A DNA stretch of 64,000 nt from Chaetoderma sp. LZ-2023a (Eukaryota; Mollusca; Caudofoveata; Chaetodermatida; Chaetodermatidae). This document shows positions 39,635 through 51,699 of this stretch, one piece after another. The number at the start of each line of letters is the position of its first letter. The stretch's first letter is position 1. The translations under genes were made by a program, and so were the position numbers. The notes beneath the pieces were generated by a model. The model had not been told where the DNA came from. It did not search any database and saw only the letters and a program-made list of their open reading frames with translations. The stretch lies in assembly GCA_034401795.1 (NCBI GenBank), contig CM067374.1, positions 130,927,270-130,991,269 on the forward strand. The letters run 5' to 3'.

Positions 39635-39955
39635 TTGAGGTATCCGATCTGACACTCAAGTATTTGACGTCATGGTCAAATAGGGAATAGGCCTACGTCA
39701 CTTATTAGTTGACGTCACAAACAAAATGAAGTAGTTCAATGACGAAAATAAAAAGCTTCGTTTCGTTTCGAAAGTGCACGAGTTGTACGTCTTTGAGGAA
39801 TTTACAATTAGTGGCTTTGCGTCGACTTTACACATCATGCAATCAATTGCAATCAATTTGATTCATACCTTGAACGCGTAAGGCCAATTCGAAACTCTGT
39901 TAATTATTTTGAAACTAATTTAACTGGAAAATGCTGCTGCTTATGGTTGCTTTCT
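39635..39955 (-). mobile_element. MITE variant, reverse, truncated
   Basis: gtatttgacgtcatggtcaa, gttgacgtcacaa, and half palindrome ending ttatggttgc. The next copy starts directly. Confidence 0.5.
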
Positions 39956-40242
39956 AATGAACCTTTCCAGTTTTAGTAATGCCCCACCCATCTCTAACTA
40001 AGCTCCACCCACCCCTGCTCATGTTGAGACCGATCGATCCCTGAACACCATGACTAAGAATTTCCAGAAAACTATACAGGTAAGCTGCTGAATATTTAAA
40101 ACTAATTTGACTTGGTGCTGACAATTCGTTCAACAACGCTTAGCCCTATTATGCGTCATAACGGCATTGATTATGACGTCATCATACACTTCACGTGGTT
40201 GATTATGACGTCATATGATGGGTAAACTGGAGAGTTCCATTG
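39956..40242 (+). mobile_element. MITE-A with internal deletion
   Basis: aatgaacctttccagtttta to aaactggagagttccattg. Deleted palindrome half; two perfect tatgacgtca sites. Confidence 0.7.
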
Positions 40243-40387
40243 AAATTCAGTATATCCAGGCTCAGCGGGTTAAAGAAAATTCTTATGTCGTCGAATCCAG
40301 TTTGTGCTGTATGGTATACGGCGTGTTCTGACCATGTTGATTAGTGACAGTATGAGTGTTTGAAGGTTGTGTTTGTGACAAAGGAGG

Positions 40388-40512
40388 CCACGCACGCACT
40401 CACGCACACACGCACTAACGCGCGTGCACGCACGCACGCACGCACGCACGAACGAACGAACGAACGAATGAGCGAATGCACGAACGCATGCACGAATGTA
40501 CGAACGCACACA
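40388..40512. repeat. (ACGC)n/(ACGA)n
   Basis: cgcacgcacgcacgaacgaa and variants. Confidence 0.9.
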
Positions 40513-40989
40513 GCCACGCACACTGATGGACACTTTCAGTGCTTCCCCTTTAGTATTGCGTTTGAAGCATGGCATACTAGGAGTAACGCCCCAATCCCAT
40601 GCCGAATCTGTCATGGCCGTCTGTTTTACCGAGTCTACCTACATTACGGTTAAAACCCCCCACAGAAATAGGTGCCATGACACGAATGGTGATAGCTGGG
40701 CTCAGTTTGCCTCACTGCGAAAACAAAACCCATACTACGATATGTGGCCGGTTTACGTTGCATTAGAATCATTTTGTGGCCAGTCTTGAACTGCTGCTCA
40801 GAATAAGTGTTTGCTTTTGTCTCTTGGAGTCACGCAATGTTAATGTTGTAGTATTCTTAGTGTCTGTCACTTAGATGCTACGCATATTCTGAATCTGTGT
40901 TGCGGTAGCAAACCCACGTGGGGGAAATGGTGATGACTGAGCACACCGATATACAGTTTCTCAAGAGAAGATTTGATAAACATTAGTAG
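40513..40989. other. Nothing recognised
   Basis: No gene or repeat relationship identified. Confidence 0.35.
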
Positions 40990-41540
40990 AATGGACCTTT
41001 CCAGTTCTAACTATGCCCCACCCACCCCTAGTTAATCTTCATACACGCCCCCGCTCGTGTTGGGATCGATCTCTCCCAGAACACCCTGACTATCAATTTC
41101 CAGAAAAGTATGCAGGTAAGCTATTGAATATTAACTATTCCGGTTTAACGGAGGTATCCAGTTTCTGCTATGCTACGCCCATCTTTAGCTAAGCTCCACC
41201 AACACTTTGCCCGTGTGTCAATCGATCGATCCCTGAAATCCCTGAGTGACACTTACTATCAATGTCCAGAAAACTATACAGGTAAGCTGTACAGTTGAAT
41301 GTTTTGAAACTAATTTGACTGGGTGCCTTTGCTGCCTATGGCTAACTTAGTTTCAAAATATTCAACAGCATGTTTATTAAATGGTAAAAACATACATTTC
41401 GTATAACATGTCGGACATTCAGCATTTAAGACGGATTAAATCGGGTCAGTCGTGCTGTAATTCATTATCCTGTCATCCTACAAGTCAAGTACTTGATTAT
41501 GACGTCATATGATGGATGGATAACCTGGAACGGTCCATTG
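40990..41540 (+). mobile_element. Two overlapping MITE-A copies
   Basis: A truncated copy 40990-41132 runs into a second copy 41149-41540 (ggaggtatccagtttctgct to ctggaacggtccattg). Confidence 0.7.
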
Positions 41541-41838
41541 CCTCTGGTTCTGTGAGTTTGGAAACAATGACACAATCTTCTTCCTTACTAACTCGTTACC
41601 TACAGATGATATAGGCATCATGGTTCCATCTTCTCCTCTATAAAATACTAAAACATGACACAAATCCATTCGTGGTATTACAGAAAGCAAAATTTGTGAC
41701 AAAATTAGTAGCTAAGCATTAATGGAAGGACCAAGTATGTGACGTCATAAACAATATACGTCGCTTATTAGCTGACGTCACAATCAAAATAACGTAGGTC
41801 CGCCACTAATGGGTAAAAGTCCGCCAAGAAAGTAACAG

Positions 41839-42234
41839 AATAGACCTTTCCAGTTTTAGCTATGCCCCGCCCATCTCTAGTTAAGTTCTACGCACACCTT
41901 GCTTGTGTTGGAATCGATATATCTCTTAACTCCCTGACTATCAACTTCCAAGAAACTATACAGGTAAGCTGTTGACTATTTTGAAACTAATACGACTGGT
42001 TTCCGTTGCTGCCTATGGCAGCATCGCCGCCCAGTCAAATTAGTTTCAAATTATTCAACAGCATGTTTATTATATAGCAAAAACATACAATTCGTACACC
42101 GTGTCGGACTATTAAGCGTTTAAGACGGACTAAATCGGGTCGCTTAAGCTGTAGTTGATTATGACATCATCCTACACGTCACGTAGTTGATTATAACTTC
42201 ACATGACGGATGGATACACTGGAAAGGTCCATTG
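41839..42234 (+). mobile_element. MITE-A, full length
   Basis: aatagacctttccagtttta to actggaaaggtccattg. Palindrome at 41968-42062. Confidence 0.8.
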
Positions 42235-42239
42235 TATGT

Positions 42240-42475
42240 CTTTGGTGAATTTACACCTTTATAATCATTCTGCTGAATGTTTTGAAACTAATTCGACGCC
42301 CTGTTAAATTACTTTCAAAATAATTACACGCTATCTGTATAGTTACCCTGAAATTGAGATTCTGTGACTGGACTGCCAGAGTCCAAAGTGGTGAAATCGA
42401 GAAAAACAGGCGCAAAAGGTGGGTGGACTTATCTAAAATGGGCTGGGTATAGCGAGAAATATATCTCGATCTCCT
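42240..42475 (-). mobile_element. MITE variant, reverse, partial
   Basis: tgtctttggtgaatttacac, worn palindrome, and ggtgggtggacttatctaaa. Confidence 0.5.
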
Positions 42476-42486
42476 AACAAGTAGAC

Positions 42487-43230
42487 TCAGCTGACTCCTT
42501 TGTCTCGGCCATGTCGAGTAGCTTCCTTTGTACTCCCCTCATTGTATTGGTCAAACGCAAGGTAGGCATTACTTGTCTTCAAATGATGGCAAATATAGCC
42601 ACGGAATTTATATAGATGTTCACGCGCTGTACCGGTTGCTGGCCATGGCATCACCCAGCGAACCGCACACCCATCTAGAAATGACGCCTCTATATCTTTG
42701 TCTGTAAGCCCGACTTGATGATCTACTTTGAGTAATTTCTTCACATTGGATTTTATTGCGGATTCTTATATATTCACATTTGCTTCTTCATAGACGGAAG
42801 GTAAGGTGCGAGCTCATAAGCCAAGAGTTTCTCGGTGCAAGAGCTGGTTGCACGCCACTAGCCCGCACGTAGATGATGTATTGTCCAATCACAACCATTG
42901 GTATGTCTACGTGATAATGCCATGGTGTGCACGCTCTTTGATATTTTGTCTTGAAATCCATTAGGTCAGCTTTCTCCAATGACTCCATTTGTGATTTCTC
43001 GATAGAAACTGAATTATCAACATTTACAGACGGGTGAGTGACATTTTTACCCGAATAAATATTAAATAGACCAACTTGTATTTGAGTGGGATCCAGTGGG
43101 TATATACAAAACTGTATTGTTTTTCGCAATTCTTTCCTGTCGTGTGTATTAGCCTCTATTCTGTCATCCGCGGCCTCCTTGTAATAGGTTTGAACAGGAG
43201 GTTGCCTCTTTTCCCTCGTCTTATTTCATG
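42487..43230 (-). pseudogene. Decayed mobile-element ORF of an uncharacterised family
   Basis: On the - strand, frames read KELRKTIQFCIYPLDPTQ, VNVDNSVSIEKSQMESLEK, and after a break HHLKTSNAYLAFDQYNEGST. I recall very similar text (DRESIR..L..CIDPLDP, NIVTG..AP..VNV, VYLIFDRY...STK) from high-copy hypothetical proteins in cnidarian and mollusc genomes. That identification is from memory. At least one frame break between 42744 and 42790. MITE copies lie on both sides. Confidence 0.5.
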
Positions 43231-43345
43231 CACGATACTGCAGACATGCGAACAGTAAGCCCATGTCCTATGGGTGTTTGACATGAGTGTGATTCCCATT
43301 ATCCAGAAACGACAATAACCAGGAATAATTCATGAAATTTGTTTT

Positions 43346-43723
43346 AATGGACCATTCCACTTTATCCATCCATCATATGACGTCATAATCAACTATGTGA
43401 TGTGCAGGATGACGTCATAATCATGATAAGTGCGTCACGACCGCATACTTGGTGACGGACTAAGTGTTGTTGCACGAATTGTATGGCTTTACTATTTAAT
43501 AAACATGTTGTTAAATATTTTGAAACTTATTTGAGCCGGCGCCGCTGCAGCCATAGGCAGCAGCAGCGCCCAATCAAATTAGTTTCAAAATATTTAACAG
43601 CTTACTGGGTATAGATTTCAGAAAATTGATAGTCAGGGAGTTGAGGGATCGATCGATCCCAACATGGACAAAGCGTGAATGGAGCTTAACTTGGGATGGG
43701 CGCGGCATAGCTACAACTGCCAT
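43346..43723 (-). mobile_element. MITE-A, reverse, full length
   Basis: aatggaccattccactttat to gcatagctacaactgccatt; perfect catatgacgtcataatcaac; palindrome centre ccataggcagcagcagcgcc. Confidence 0.8.
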
Positions 43724-43892
43724 TTTCGTTAATTTCCCCATATCTTTTGAAGAGCGCTTAATTTTGAAATCTTCATAGATTAGAAGAATCAGCTTAAATA
43801 CAGACCCAGTGTATGTGCGTGCGCACGTTCAGCGTCCAGTTAACTTAACACCAGTATATCCATCACAGTTCACACAATTTCTTTTATTAATT

Positions 43893-43987
43893 AACGCCAA
43901 CGTATCATTCAATTCATATGTTCGGAAAATTTGACAGTAAACGCCAACACATCATTCAATTCATATCTTCGGAAAATTTGACAGTAA
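43893..43987 (+). repeat. 47-bp direct duplication
   Basis: aacgccaacgtatcattcaa to aaatttgacagta is repeated twice in tandem. Confidence 0.75.
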
Positions 43988-44337
43988 ATATCATTAGGAA
44001 ATGTTACTTTGTTATTCGCTTTGTTCGGGAAGCAATCTAGGGTAGTGGGAAACATGACAAATTGATTATTAGCAAACTTTCGTCTAGTTATAAATAAATG
44101 CTGATTTTCTACAATATTTTCTTTTTACGAATTTATGTTATTCGGGGTAATGTCATGTAGACTTTCTCGGAAGAAAATTGACCACAATCGAAAGATTTAA
44201 TGGCCATTCAAGCTCCTATTTAGATTTGTTAAGTGATGACGTATTTCCGGATTTAACTCGATTGTTAAAACCACAAGACAATGTTTTTTGTTGTAATAAA
44301 GCAAAGTACACACTTCCGGTTTGCGATTCTCGCCCCG

Positions 44338-44453
44338 TGACGTCATACTTAACACGCCCATAGCGGCACTGTGCTAAATTAAAACAAGCTATTATGACGT
44401 CATTCCGCGTACCACCGTTTGTATGACGTGTGCTCATAATTAAGTGACGTCAT
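44338..44453. promoter_or_regulatory. CRE cluster outside a recognisable MITE
   Basis: Three perfect TGACGTCA sites (44338, about 44394 and 44444) and two TGACG half-sites lie within about 220 bp, without MITE termini or palindrome. It is about 2.7 kb before the first seen exon of the unknown gene. Could be a promoter or enhancer, or a very old MITE. Confidence 0.35.
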
Positions 44454-44640
44454 TGTGATTGTGTAATGCTTTCATAGCGACCACATCTTGAATGTTCAAT
44501 GAGAAATCCAAGAATTTTTTTACCGAATATGTCACGACGTAATAGAATGCGTAAAAGTTTAAATAATCTGCGGAGATTACTCTCTTGTTGTGTGAGTATA
44601 TTAAAGATACAGTGATGTATGTTGTGTTTAGATATGTGTT

Positions 44641-44687
44641 GCGTGCGCGCGCGTGTGTGTGCTCGTGTGCGTGTGCGTGTGCGCGCG

Positions 44688-44766
<79 letters not shown>
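44641..44766. repeat. (GT)/(GC) tract then (ATT)n
   Basis: Alternating cgcgcgtgtgtgtg followed by about 25 ATT units. Confidence 0.9.
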
Positions 44767-44769
<3 letters not shown>

Positions 44770-45009
44770 TCGAGACACCAAGAATTTCCTAACCTATTGT
44801 TGATTCTGTTAAGTTGAAGGTGATATCTGCTCGAGATAACATGCACCAGGGGTATTTGTCAACTTCAATGATGTCTATTGTTAACTTATTCCAGTTCAGA
44901 TGTACAATGAGCAGTTACGTGGTACGACGCTGCATTATATATGATATTCTACATTAACTATGATGCATTATTTTAATATGTTGGTAATTAGAATACTTAT
45001 TGCCAAATA

Positions 45010-45970
45010 TCTATCCATCCATCCATCCATCCATATGTCCGTCCGCCCGTCTAGGTCTCCGTGCGTCTGGTTGTTCGTCCGCCCATCTATTCGTCTAGCT
45101 ATTCATCCGCATGTCCGTCCATCAGGCCGCCCACCCGCCCGCCCGCCCACCAACCCGCCCACTCGCCTGCCTACCTACACCCACCCACCCTCCTACCCCA
45201 CCCTCCCACCCACCCACCCACCCGCCTACCCACCCACCCACCCTACCAACCAACCAACCACCCTCCCACCCATCCATCCATCCATCCATCCATCCATCCA
45301 TCCATCCATCCATCCATCCATCCATCCATCCATCCATCCATCCATCCATCCATCTATCCATCCACCATCCCACTCACCCACCCATAAACCCACACACGCA
45401 TCAACCCACTCACCCACCACTAACGCAGCCAGCCAATACTTCTACCCATTGATCCATCCACCAACACATCACACACCAACTCACCAACCCGGCCAAGCCC
45501 ACGCACCCGCCCAAAGCCCACAAACTCACCCACACACACACGCACGCGCACGCACGCACGCAGGCACGCACACACACACACACATCCACCCACAACATTA
45601 CAGACCTACCTACCCACGCACCCACGTACCCATGCACCTACACACTCACCCACGGGCCACCCGCCCGCCCATCAGCTTGCCAGCCAGCATGCCCCGCCCA
45701 CCCGCCCGCTTATCCGCCTGCCAGCTCATTAATCCATCCTGTCACCTGACCACCCACCCACCAGCCCCCAACAAAGGTTCCGCCCTCTCACGCACCGACC
45801 CGTTCACCTGCCCATAGGCCTGATCATTCATCCATCCATCGGTCCATTCATCCATCCAGACACCCATCCATCCAGCCATTCATCCACACACCGACTCATC
45901 CAACTACCAATCCACCCACCCACCAATCCTTTCATCAATCTATCCATTCACACATGCATTATCCACTCGC
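45010..45970. repeat. Nearly 1 kb of (CCAT)n/(CCAC)n tetranucleotide sequence
   Basis: Pure atcc run at about 45269-45355, elsewhere degenerate. Long spurious Pro/His/Ser ORFs on + and Trp/Gly/Met ORFs on -. Confidence 0.92.
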
Positions 45971-46251
45971 CCACTATTCATTCATCAGAATCCTAATATG
46001 ACTTATGACCACTGGTGATTGATTATCTTGGAGACATGTTTCTGAGCGAAAAGGCTGACAAAATTTTCAGCGTATGTCGCAATTGATACTAATCCATCTG
46101 CTACGAAAATTGTAGAAGCCTATATACCTGACAACTCATCTCAAATACAACATGACCATCAGAGACTGGAAACCATCTTGGAAATTGACTTGCTTATGTT
46201 AAGTTGTATGACAGATCTGACGAGATTGAATTTACATTTTATGCATAGACA
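45971..46251 (+). other. Open stretch, possible exon, weak
   Basis: After aaaattttcag a frame reads AIDTNPSATKIVEAYIPDN and RLETILEIDLL without stops until MITE sequence. No donor in a phase that would join the exon at 47129, so not called as CDS. Confidence 0.2.
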
Positions 46252-46510
46252 ATTGTACGAATTGTATATCTCTACTATTTAATAACCATGCTGTTGAATA
46301 TTTTGAAACCAATTTGACTATACGCGGTTGATGCCTATGGCAGCACCAACCCCCTAGTCAAATTAGTTACAAAATATTCAATAGCTTACCTGTATAGTTT
46401 TCTGGAAATTGATAGCCAGGGAGCTCAGAGGTCGATCCCAACACGGACGTGGTGTGGGTGGATCTTAGATTGAGATGGGCGGGGCATAGCTAACAGTGAA
46501 AAGGTTCATT
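46252..46510 (-). mobile_element. MITE-A, reverse, CRE half missing
   Basis: Starts in acgaattgtatatctctac, palindrome, and ends cagtgaaaaggttcatt. Confidence 0.7.
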
Positions 46511-47128
46511 ATAGTTGCATGGTACTATGCGCCGTCTGGGGAGCGTTGAGGAGCTTTTCCATACTCTCGAAGCCCATATACCCATCACGTGGTCCACACC
46601 CGCCACTCTTTATAGAGCAACCGATTTCCAGTGACAGCAATGTTTATAATCTTATCCAGAACAAGCGGGTTTTGCAGACACTTGTCCATTAATTTTTCCT
46701 GATATTCTTTAGGACTCAATAAACTAGGTGGAATGGGCAATCATAGTGTGTTGCCACAGCCGTCATTCATGCCTAGTGTGTTATAATGTGATGTGTACCC
46801 ATTCCGACCAGCAAATTCCGATAAACATTCTTGGAAAGACATGCAAACAACCAGACAGTCACACGTACATTCATTCTTTACACTACTAAGAATATGGTTA
46901 TCCCATCAGTTAAACCATTAGAGAAACTCGTTGTTGCTTTTACGATGTACCTACCAGCGACAGACATTTGGACGGACCCTACCTGGCCCTAAACCTATCT
47001 TACCTGGCATGCCCTGTTCCCGCCCTGCGCAAGAAACTTTTCTCTTCGGTGTTATCCTAATATAGAAGGTCAGTGTAGTGGAACACCCATGTGCAGTTCT
47101 TGCTAGTCATCTATTTATATTATTACAG
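46511..47128. other. Nothing recognised
   Basis: No gene; the last bases are the polypyrimidine tract and acceptor of exon 47129. Confidence 0.35.
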
Positions 47129-47181
47129 TTTCCGTGTAAACGCAAGAGACGTTCTGACACCGATTCCGAATCAACGTATGG
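47129..47181 (+). CDS. Unknown gene, exon 1 of those seen (basic segment)
   Basis: The acceptor tattacag and donor GG|gtgagt bound 17 codons plus two bases. It encodes a basic patch KRKRRSD that could serve as a nuclear localisation signal, then TDSESTY. The end of exon 2 has a similar RYESTY with the same donor context. This gives the first hint that the exon pair was duplicated. Confidence 0.55.
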
Positions 47182-50100
47182 GTGAGTTTACATATGACAG
47201 TAGTATGTTTATCTAATATTCTAAGCAGTGTTTAACAATTGATTATTTGGTCTATTATTGTTCCATTCTAAGCAGAGTATTATCGTAATTTCAATGGCTG
47301 GTTGCTTTTGAATGAAAATAACTAACCATTGCAATTGATTGAACTGCGAAATCTCCTTCCCGAAAAGTGAAGAGACAATTGAAATTAAACTCCGTGTAAT
47401 GTATGCTGTACTTGAAGTCTTGAATAGCTATCCTATATAAACATAAATAAGCAGCCAACATCAGTACACAGAACAAACGCATTCACGCATTCAGCTACAC
47501 GTGCATTCGTATGCAGACACGTGTCACGAAGGTGTATACACTTCTGAAATTATGTGACATAGCTCCTCAAGCCTGGTCACGTGACTACATTGTAAACAGT
47601 ACACGAGACTCTAACAGCCACCATGGGGGCCATAAATATAACACACAATGGGTTACACGGGTATTCTATTGAATAATCTTTAATTATAATAATAATAATA
47701 ATAGTACATTTTTAGAGCGCTTAATCCATGCAACAGGTATCTCACTGGCTGACCTTCAAATTGTGATTTATTTTAGTGTTGAAGCAGCAGCAGAGAGTCT
47801 GGTGGACGAAAGTAGGCCTAACCCAAGGACGTCAATGAAGGCCGACTTCTTGGCACCATCAGGAAACTGGGTATCTAAGAGGCACACTCACAATGGCGTC
47901 ATTGTTGTTGTGACGCCCACATCTATATATACTGGTAGTGAGATCCCGCGCCCGATTCGTATGCTGTTTGACAGTCCAAGCAAGAATATCTTCCGGACAT
48001 GGCAACAGCAAGACTTGGAATCATCAATGCCACCTGTTTACGTGCCGCCGTCGTATTCGACACTTCAGTCGTACGAAATGCTGCAGTGTCCTGTACCTTA
48101 CTCAGGACAAGCTTGCCTAGAATTATCTCCCTCCGTATCGACTGTGGTGTATCATCTCACATCCAGTGCTACGGTGGCATCTGGTAAACGCGCTCACACA
48201 GGCAGGAGAGACTTCTACCTACTCATGAGAGAGGCATGGGGCTTCCTTGCCCACCTTTCCGATTATGCGGCTAGGCAAGGAATTGAGATTACAGTAATGA
48301 ATGTTCTCATTACTGAGATAGAAATCATTGTTCTGTACAGAATTAGCAATCTTGCTACTCACGCAGTATCCAGTGCTGTCAATAAGCAGAGTATTGCAAA
48401 GCTAAGCAGGTTGTGTCTCATGGATACCCGCTATGAATCAACGTATTGGTGAGTTTAACAAGAACAGAGATACACAACTGAATATATCCGCTTCCATACA
48501 ATGCCATTGACATTGCCATCGTCGGGACATGCTCGCGCGCGCGTGCACACACACGCACGCACGCATGCATGCATGCACGCACGCGCGCGCGCACGCACGC
48601 ACGCACCCACGCACACACGCACGCATGGACGCACGCACGCATACGCGTGCAAACACTCAAACACACACACCTGCACATATATACGCACGCACGTACGCCT
48701 GACCGACCGGTCGTCATTCTACCTGGCACACCCATTGACATATAAATGATGCATATAAATATACAACCAACGAGACATTAGCTCGTTTCCCTCGCGTGAT
48801 TGCACGTGCGTGCGTGATTGAGCGCGCGTGCGTGATTGCGCGCGTGCATATCCGGAGCTCTATCTAACTCTATTCAGATTTGGTTCAAACTTTAACACAA
48901 CAAAGAATCTTATTATCTTTTCACACTTTGTTCGTGTTCCGAATATAAAACAAGCCTAACGCAGATCCGGATCCGGAGAAAATACTTGATCTATTGATAT
49001 CTCGGAAACTGCGAGTCTGATTTGGTTCATATTATTCGCGATATGAATATGAGTGATGGGTCATTCGTATTCCACGTTGGTTGTGATGCATAAATCCAGA
49101 AAACCAGAAAAATCAGAAAAATCAGAACAAGGTGCCTTTCCAGTTTATCCATCCATAATCTGACGTCATGTGACGTCATAATCAACTACTACATGTAGGA
49201 TGATGGCATACTCAATGACGTCATGAATGACGTAGATAAGTTCGTCAAGGACGCAAAATTAGTGACGGAATAAGCGTTGTTCGAATTGTATATCTTTGCT
49301 ATTTAATAAACATACCAGAGGCAGCAACAGCACCCAGTTAAAGTAGTTTCAAAATATTCAACAGCTTACCTGTATAGTTTTCCGGAAATTGATAGGCAAG
49401 GAGTTAAGGGACAGATCGATCCGAACACGAGCGACGTGTGGGTGGAGCTTAGCTAGAGATTGGCGGGGCATAGTTAAATCTGGAAAGGTCAATTTCAATA
49501 TGATGAAAATGAGAATGCGTGTTTCTACAGTATCTGGTTAATCATATCTTTTACAATAATTCATCCATTCACATAATTTGACTTATTTTATTTTCCGTAA
49601 CATCATTTCAAAAGAGTTTATCAAATTCTGAGAATTTGTGATATTCTCGTTTATGAGTTTTCACTCTGCAAATTTTGATTATTTTAGCATTGAAGCGGCA
49701 GAAGACCTTCTGCAATATGAGACACGTGTGATGCAGACAGCTACATACACTGGATCTAACATACAGCGCCCTATCACTGTACTGTTGCAAAGTCCAGTAC
49801 AGAATATGGCCAACGGGTTCATGGCATGGCAGGCGACACTCGTGATGCCATCAAGATTTGTCTTCCATTTGGCACAACAGTTACGTCAGCCACGTGCAAT
49901 GATCAACGCTTCTCCGCAATGCATAGTGCGGCGTGAGGTAGATTATGCGAACGCCAGTGTTCCACCGAAACTGGCTATATGCACTCATGCATCAGATGAC
50001 AAGACGTTCCCCAGCCCCGGCTCATCAGAACCTGCATTTCAAACACGTATCTCACAGATCTCTGATGCGCAGACAACGAGTGATGAATTGTGGGAGAAGG

Positions 50101-51699
50101 TGTTACGCGACTGCGCAGATGACGAAGAAGGTAAGGATAATATAATGGCGTTGTTCCTAGGATTATATACTCTTACTGGAATTGTATTCTTCAAATTGTA
50201 CCACATACATATTATTGAAATTATATATCTGGCTTGAACTAAATCCACGTGAGCTGGTCAATATTTGGAGACCGCACTCCACTCCTCCAGTGAACCATCC
50301 ACTGTACGATAGAATATTCACAGTCATTTACGCCACTAACAGACTGATATTGATACTCGCCTCCTCTTAAACCATCCATTCAGGTGATTGAATATGCCAC
50401 ACATAAACAGTGCATGAGATATTTTATATTTTATATCCTGAGTTTAAAGACCGGTATTCAGGCATCTGGCATCAAACATTATCTCTTGAGGAAACAAAAT
50501 GGCGGCGACCATAGTCCATCAACAACGTGATGGGAAAGGGATATAATAAATAAGATAAAGGAATGCGCCTGGATGTGAATGATACGGAATCTATATACGA
50601 GAATCTATCAGGACAATACAACATTTCAGAAGAGATTAGTCTTCCTTTAACATAGCACTTCAGTTTTATAATCACATGTATTTTATCTGACATTTCTCTT
50701 CATTTCTAGATTTTGATCTTAATATTCTCGGTCAGAGAAAGCCTGTTAGTGACGAAGAAGAGTGGGTTGAAATCGAACTGAATTTACCACGAGAAATTGA
50801 CAATATCACAGAGCAATCTCCCCTATCTCGGTCATTTAATCTCAAGGTAAGGTTAAACAACTGTCCCAATATATATCACAGTGTACTCTAATTAACACTG
50901 AAACAATTGCAAACCAGAAATGACAAATTGTTTGTTGATGTAAGAAATAGTCTGCTAAATGTTTTGAAACTGATTTGACTGGAAGCTTATGGCTTAGTTT
51001 CAAAATATTCACCAGCTTTCATGTATCGTTGTCTTGCATTTCAGGCAAAGTGATTTCAAATGTTAAAGCCATAATCTCGGTTCTGTGGGATAGAGACAGC
51101 TGTATTTATGTAGAATAGAGTCGGATGCATTTGTGTAGGATAGAGACGCCTGTATTTATGTAGGATAGTGGCGAGAGGCCTGTATTTATGTAGGATAGAG
51201 ACGCCTGTATTTATGTAGGATAGAGACGCCTGTATTTATGTAGGATAGAGACGTTTGTATTTATTTAGGATAGAGGCACCTGTATGTATGTATGTAGGAT
51301 AGAGACGCCTGTATTTATGTATGATAAGGACGTCTATATTTATACAGGATAGAGACGCCTGTATTTATGTTGGATAGGGAGGCCTGGATTTACGTAGGAT
51401 AGACACATCTATATTTATGTATGATAGAGACGCCTCTATTTATGTAGGATAAAGATGCCTGTCTTTATGTAGGATAGAGAGACCTGCATTTATGTATGAT
51501 GGAGTCACCTGCATTTACATAGGATAGAGACACTTCTATTTATGTAGGATAGAAACACCTGTATTTATAATGTGATTACATTTTGTTATATTGTTTAGGC
51601 CTACATTGTATTATATTTCAGGAGAAAGCATCCAAATTGCTTCAACCTTTGGGAGATGTTTTGTCTTTTTGGCGACGAAAAACAGATGGAGTGTTATAA
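47129..51699 (+). CDS. Unrecognised multi-exon protein with internally duplicated exons (5' end unknown)
   Basis: Exons inferred: 47129-47181, 47777-48448, 49688-50130, 50710-50846 and 51622-51699. Each is bounded by AG and GT and every junction keeps frame (phases 2,2,1,0). The chain begins in a basic segment CKRKRRSDTDSES and ends with RRKTDGVL and TAA. Exons 2 and 3 are related to each other: (V/I)EAA.E(S/D)L at the start and YTGS.I.RPI..L..SP..N further on. The intron before each lies at the same place (ESTY|G and ESTY|C, phase 2). The C-terminal part is acidic (SDEEEWVEIEL). I recognise no known domain, signal peptide or membrane segment. The upstream exon(s) were not found. Function is unknown. 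Confidence 0.65.
47777..48448 (+). CDS. Unknown gene, exon 2 (long)
   Basis: It is 672 bp open throughout, entering after tattttag and leaving before gtgagt. It reads VEAAAESLVDES, then TSIYTGSEIPRPIRMLFDSP, then a mixed region ending SRLCLMDTRYESTY. It aligns by eye with exon 3 over the first third. No family recognised. A cryptic intron inside this long exon cannot be excluded. Confidence 0.6.
48533..48692. repeat. (ACGC)n in intron of the unknown gene
   Basis: cgcacgcacgcatgcatgca and similar. Confidence 0.9.
49132..49495 (-). mobile_element. MITE-A, reverse, in intron of the unknown gene
   Basis: aggtgcctttccagtttatc to atctggaaaggtcaattt. One palindrome arm is deleted; several CRE-type sites. 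Confidence 0.75.
49688..50130 (+). CDS. Unknown gene, exon 3 (paralogue of exon 2)
   Basis: It enters after gattattttag with IEAAEDLLQYE, then TYTGSNIQRPITVLLQSPV, parallel to exon 2. It ends in an acidic DCADDEE before gtaagg, phase 1. A MITE-A copy sits in the intron just upstream. Confidence 0.65.
50710..50846 (+). CDS. Unknown gene, exon 4
   Basis: The exon completes an Asp codon split by the previous intron and reads FDLNILGQRK, SDEEEWVEIEL and SRSFNLK before gtaagg. It is acidic and of low hydrophobicity. Confidence 0.6.
50947..51060. repeat. MITE palindrome fragment
   Basis: ctaaatgttttgaaactgat and tagtttcaaaatattcacca with a short loop, in the last intron of the unknown gene. Confidence 0.5.
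51086..51570 (+). repeat. 25-bp minisatellite (about 19 units)
   Basis: Unit close to gacgcctgtatttatgtagg plus ataga, with point variation. It fills most of the last intron of the unknown gene. Confidence 0.85.
51622..51699 (+). CDS. Unknown gene, last exon and stop
   Basis: It follows tatatttcag in phase 0 and reads EKASKLLQPLGDVLSFWRR, then KTDGVL and TAA. It lies directly after a 25-bp minisatellite that fills the last intron. It was missed by ATG-based ORF calling because it has no start codon. Confidence 0.6.
   Translation, partial: EKASKLLQPLGDVLSFWRRKTDGVL

Noticed and set aside
44960..45817. 285-codon Pro/His/Thr-rich ORF
   Set aside because: Produced by CCAT/CCAC tetranucleotide repeats; the opposite strand is equally open.
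46071..46196. Exon upstream of the unknown gene
   Set aside because: Open frame with an acceptor, but the only plausible donor is in the wrong phase for the exon at 47129.
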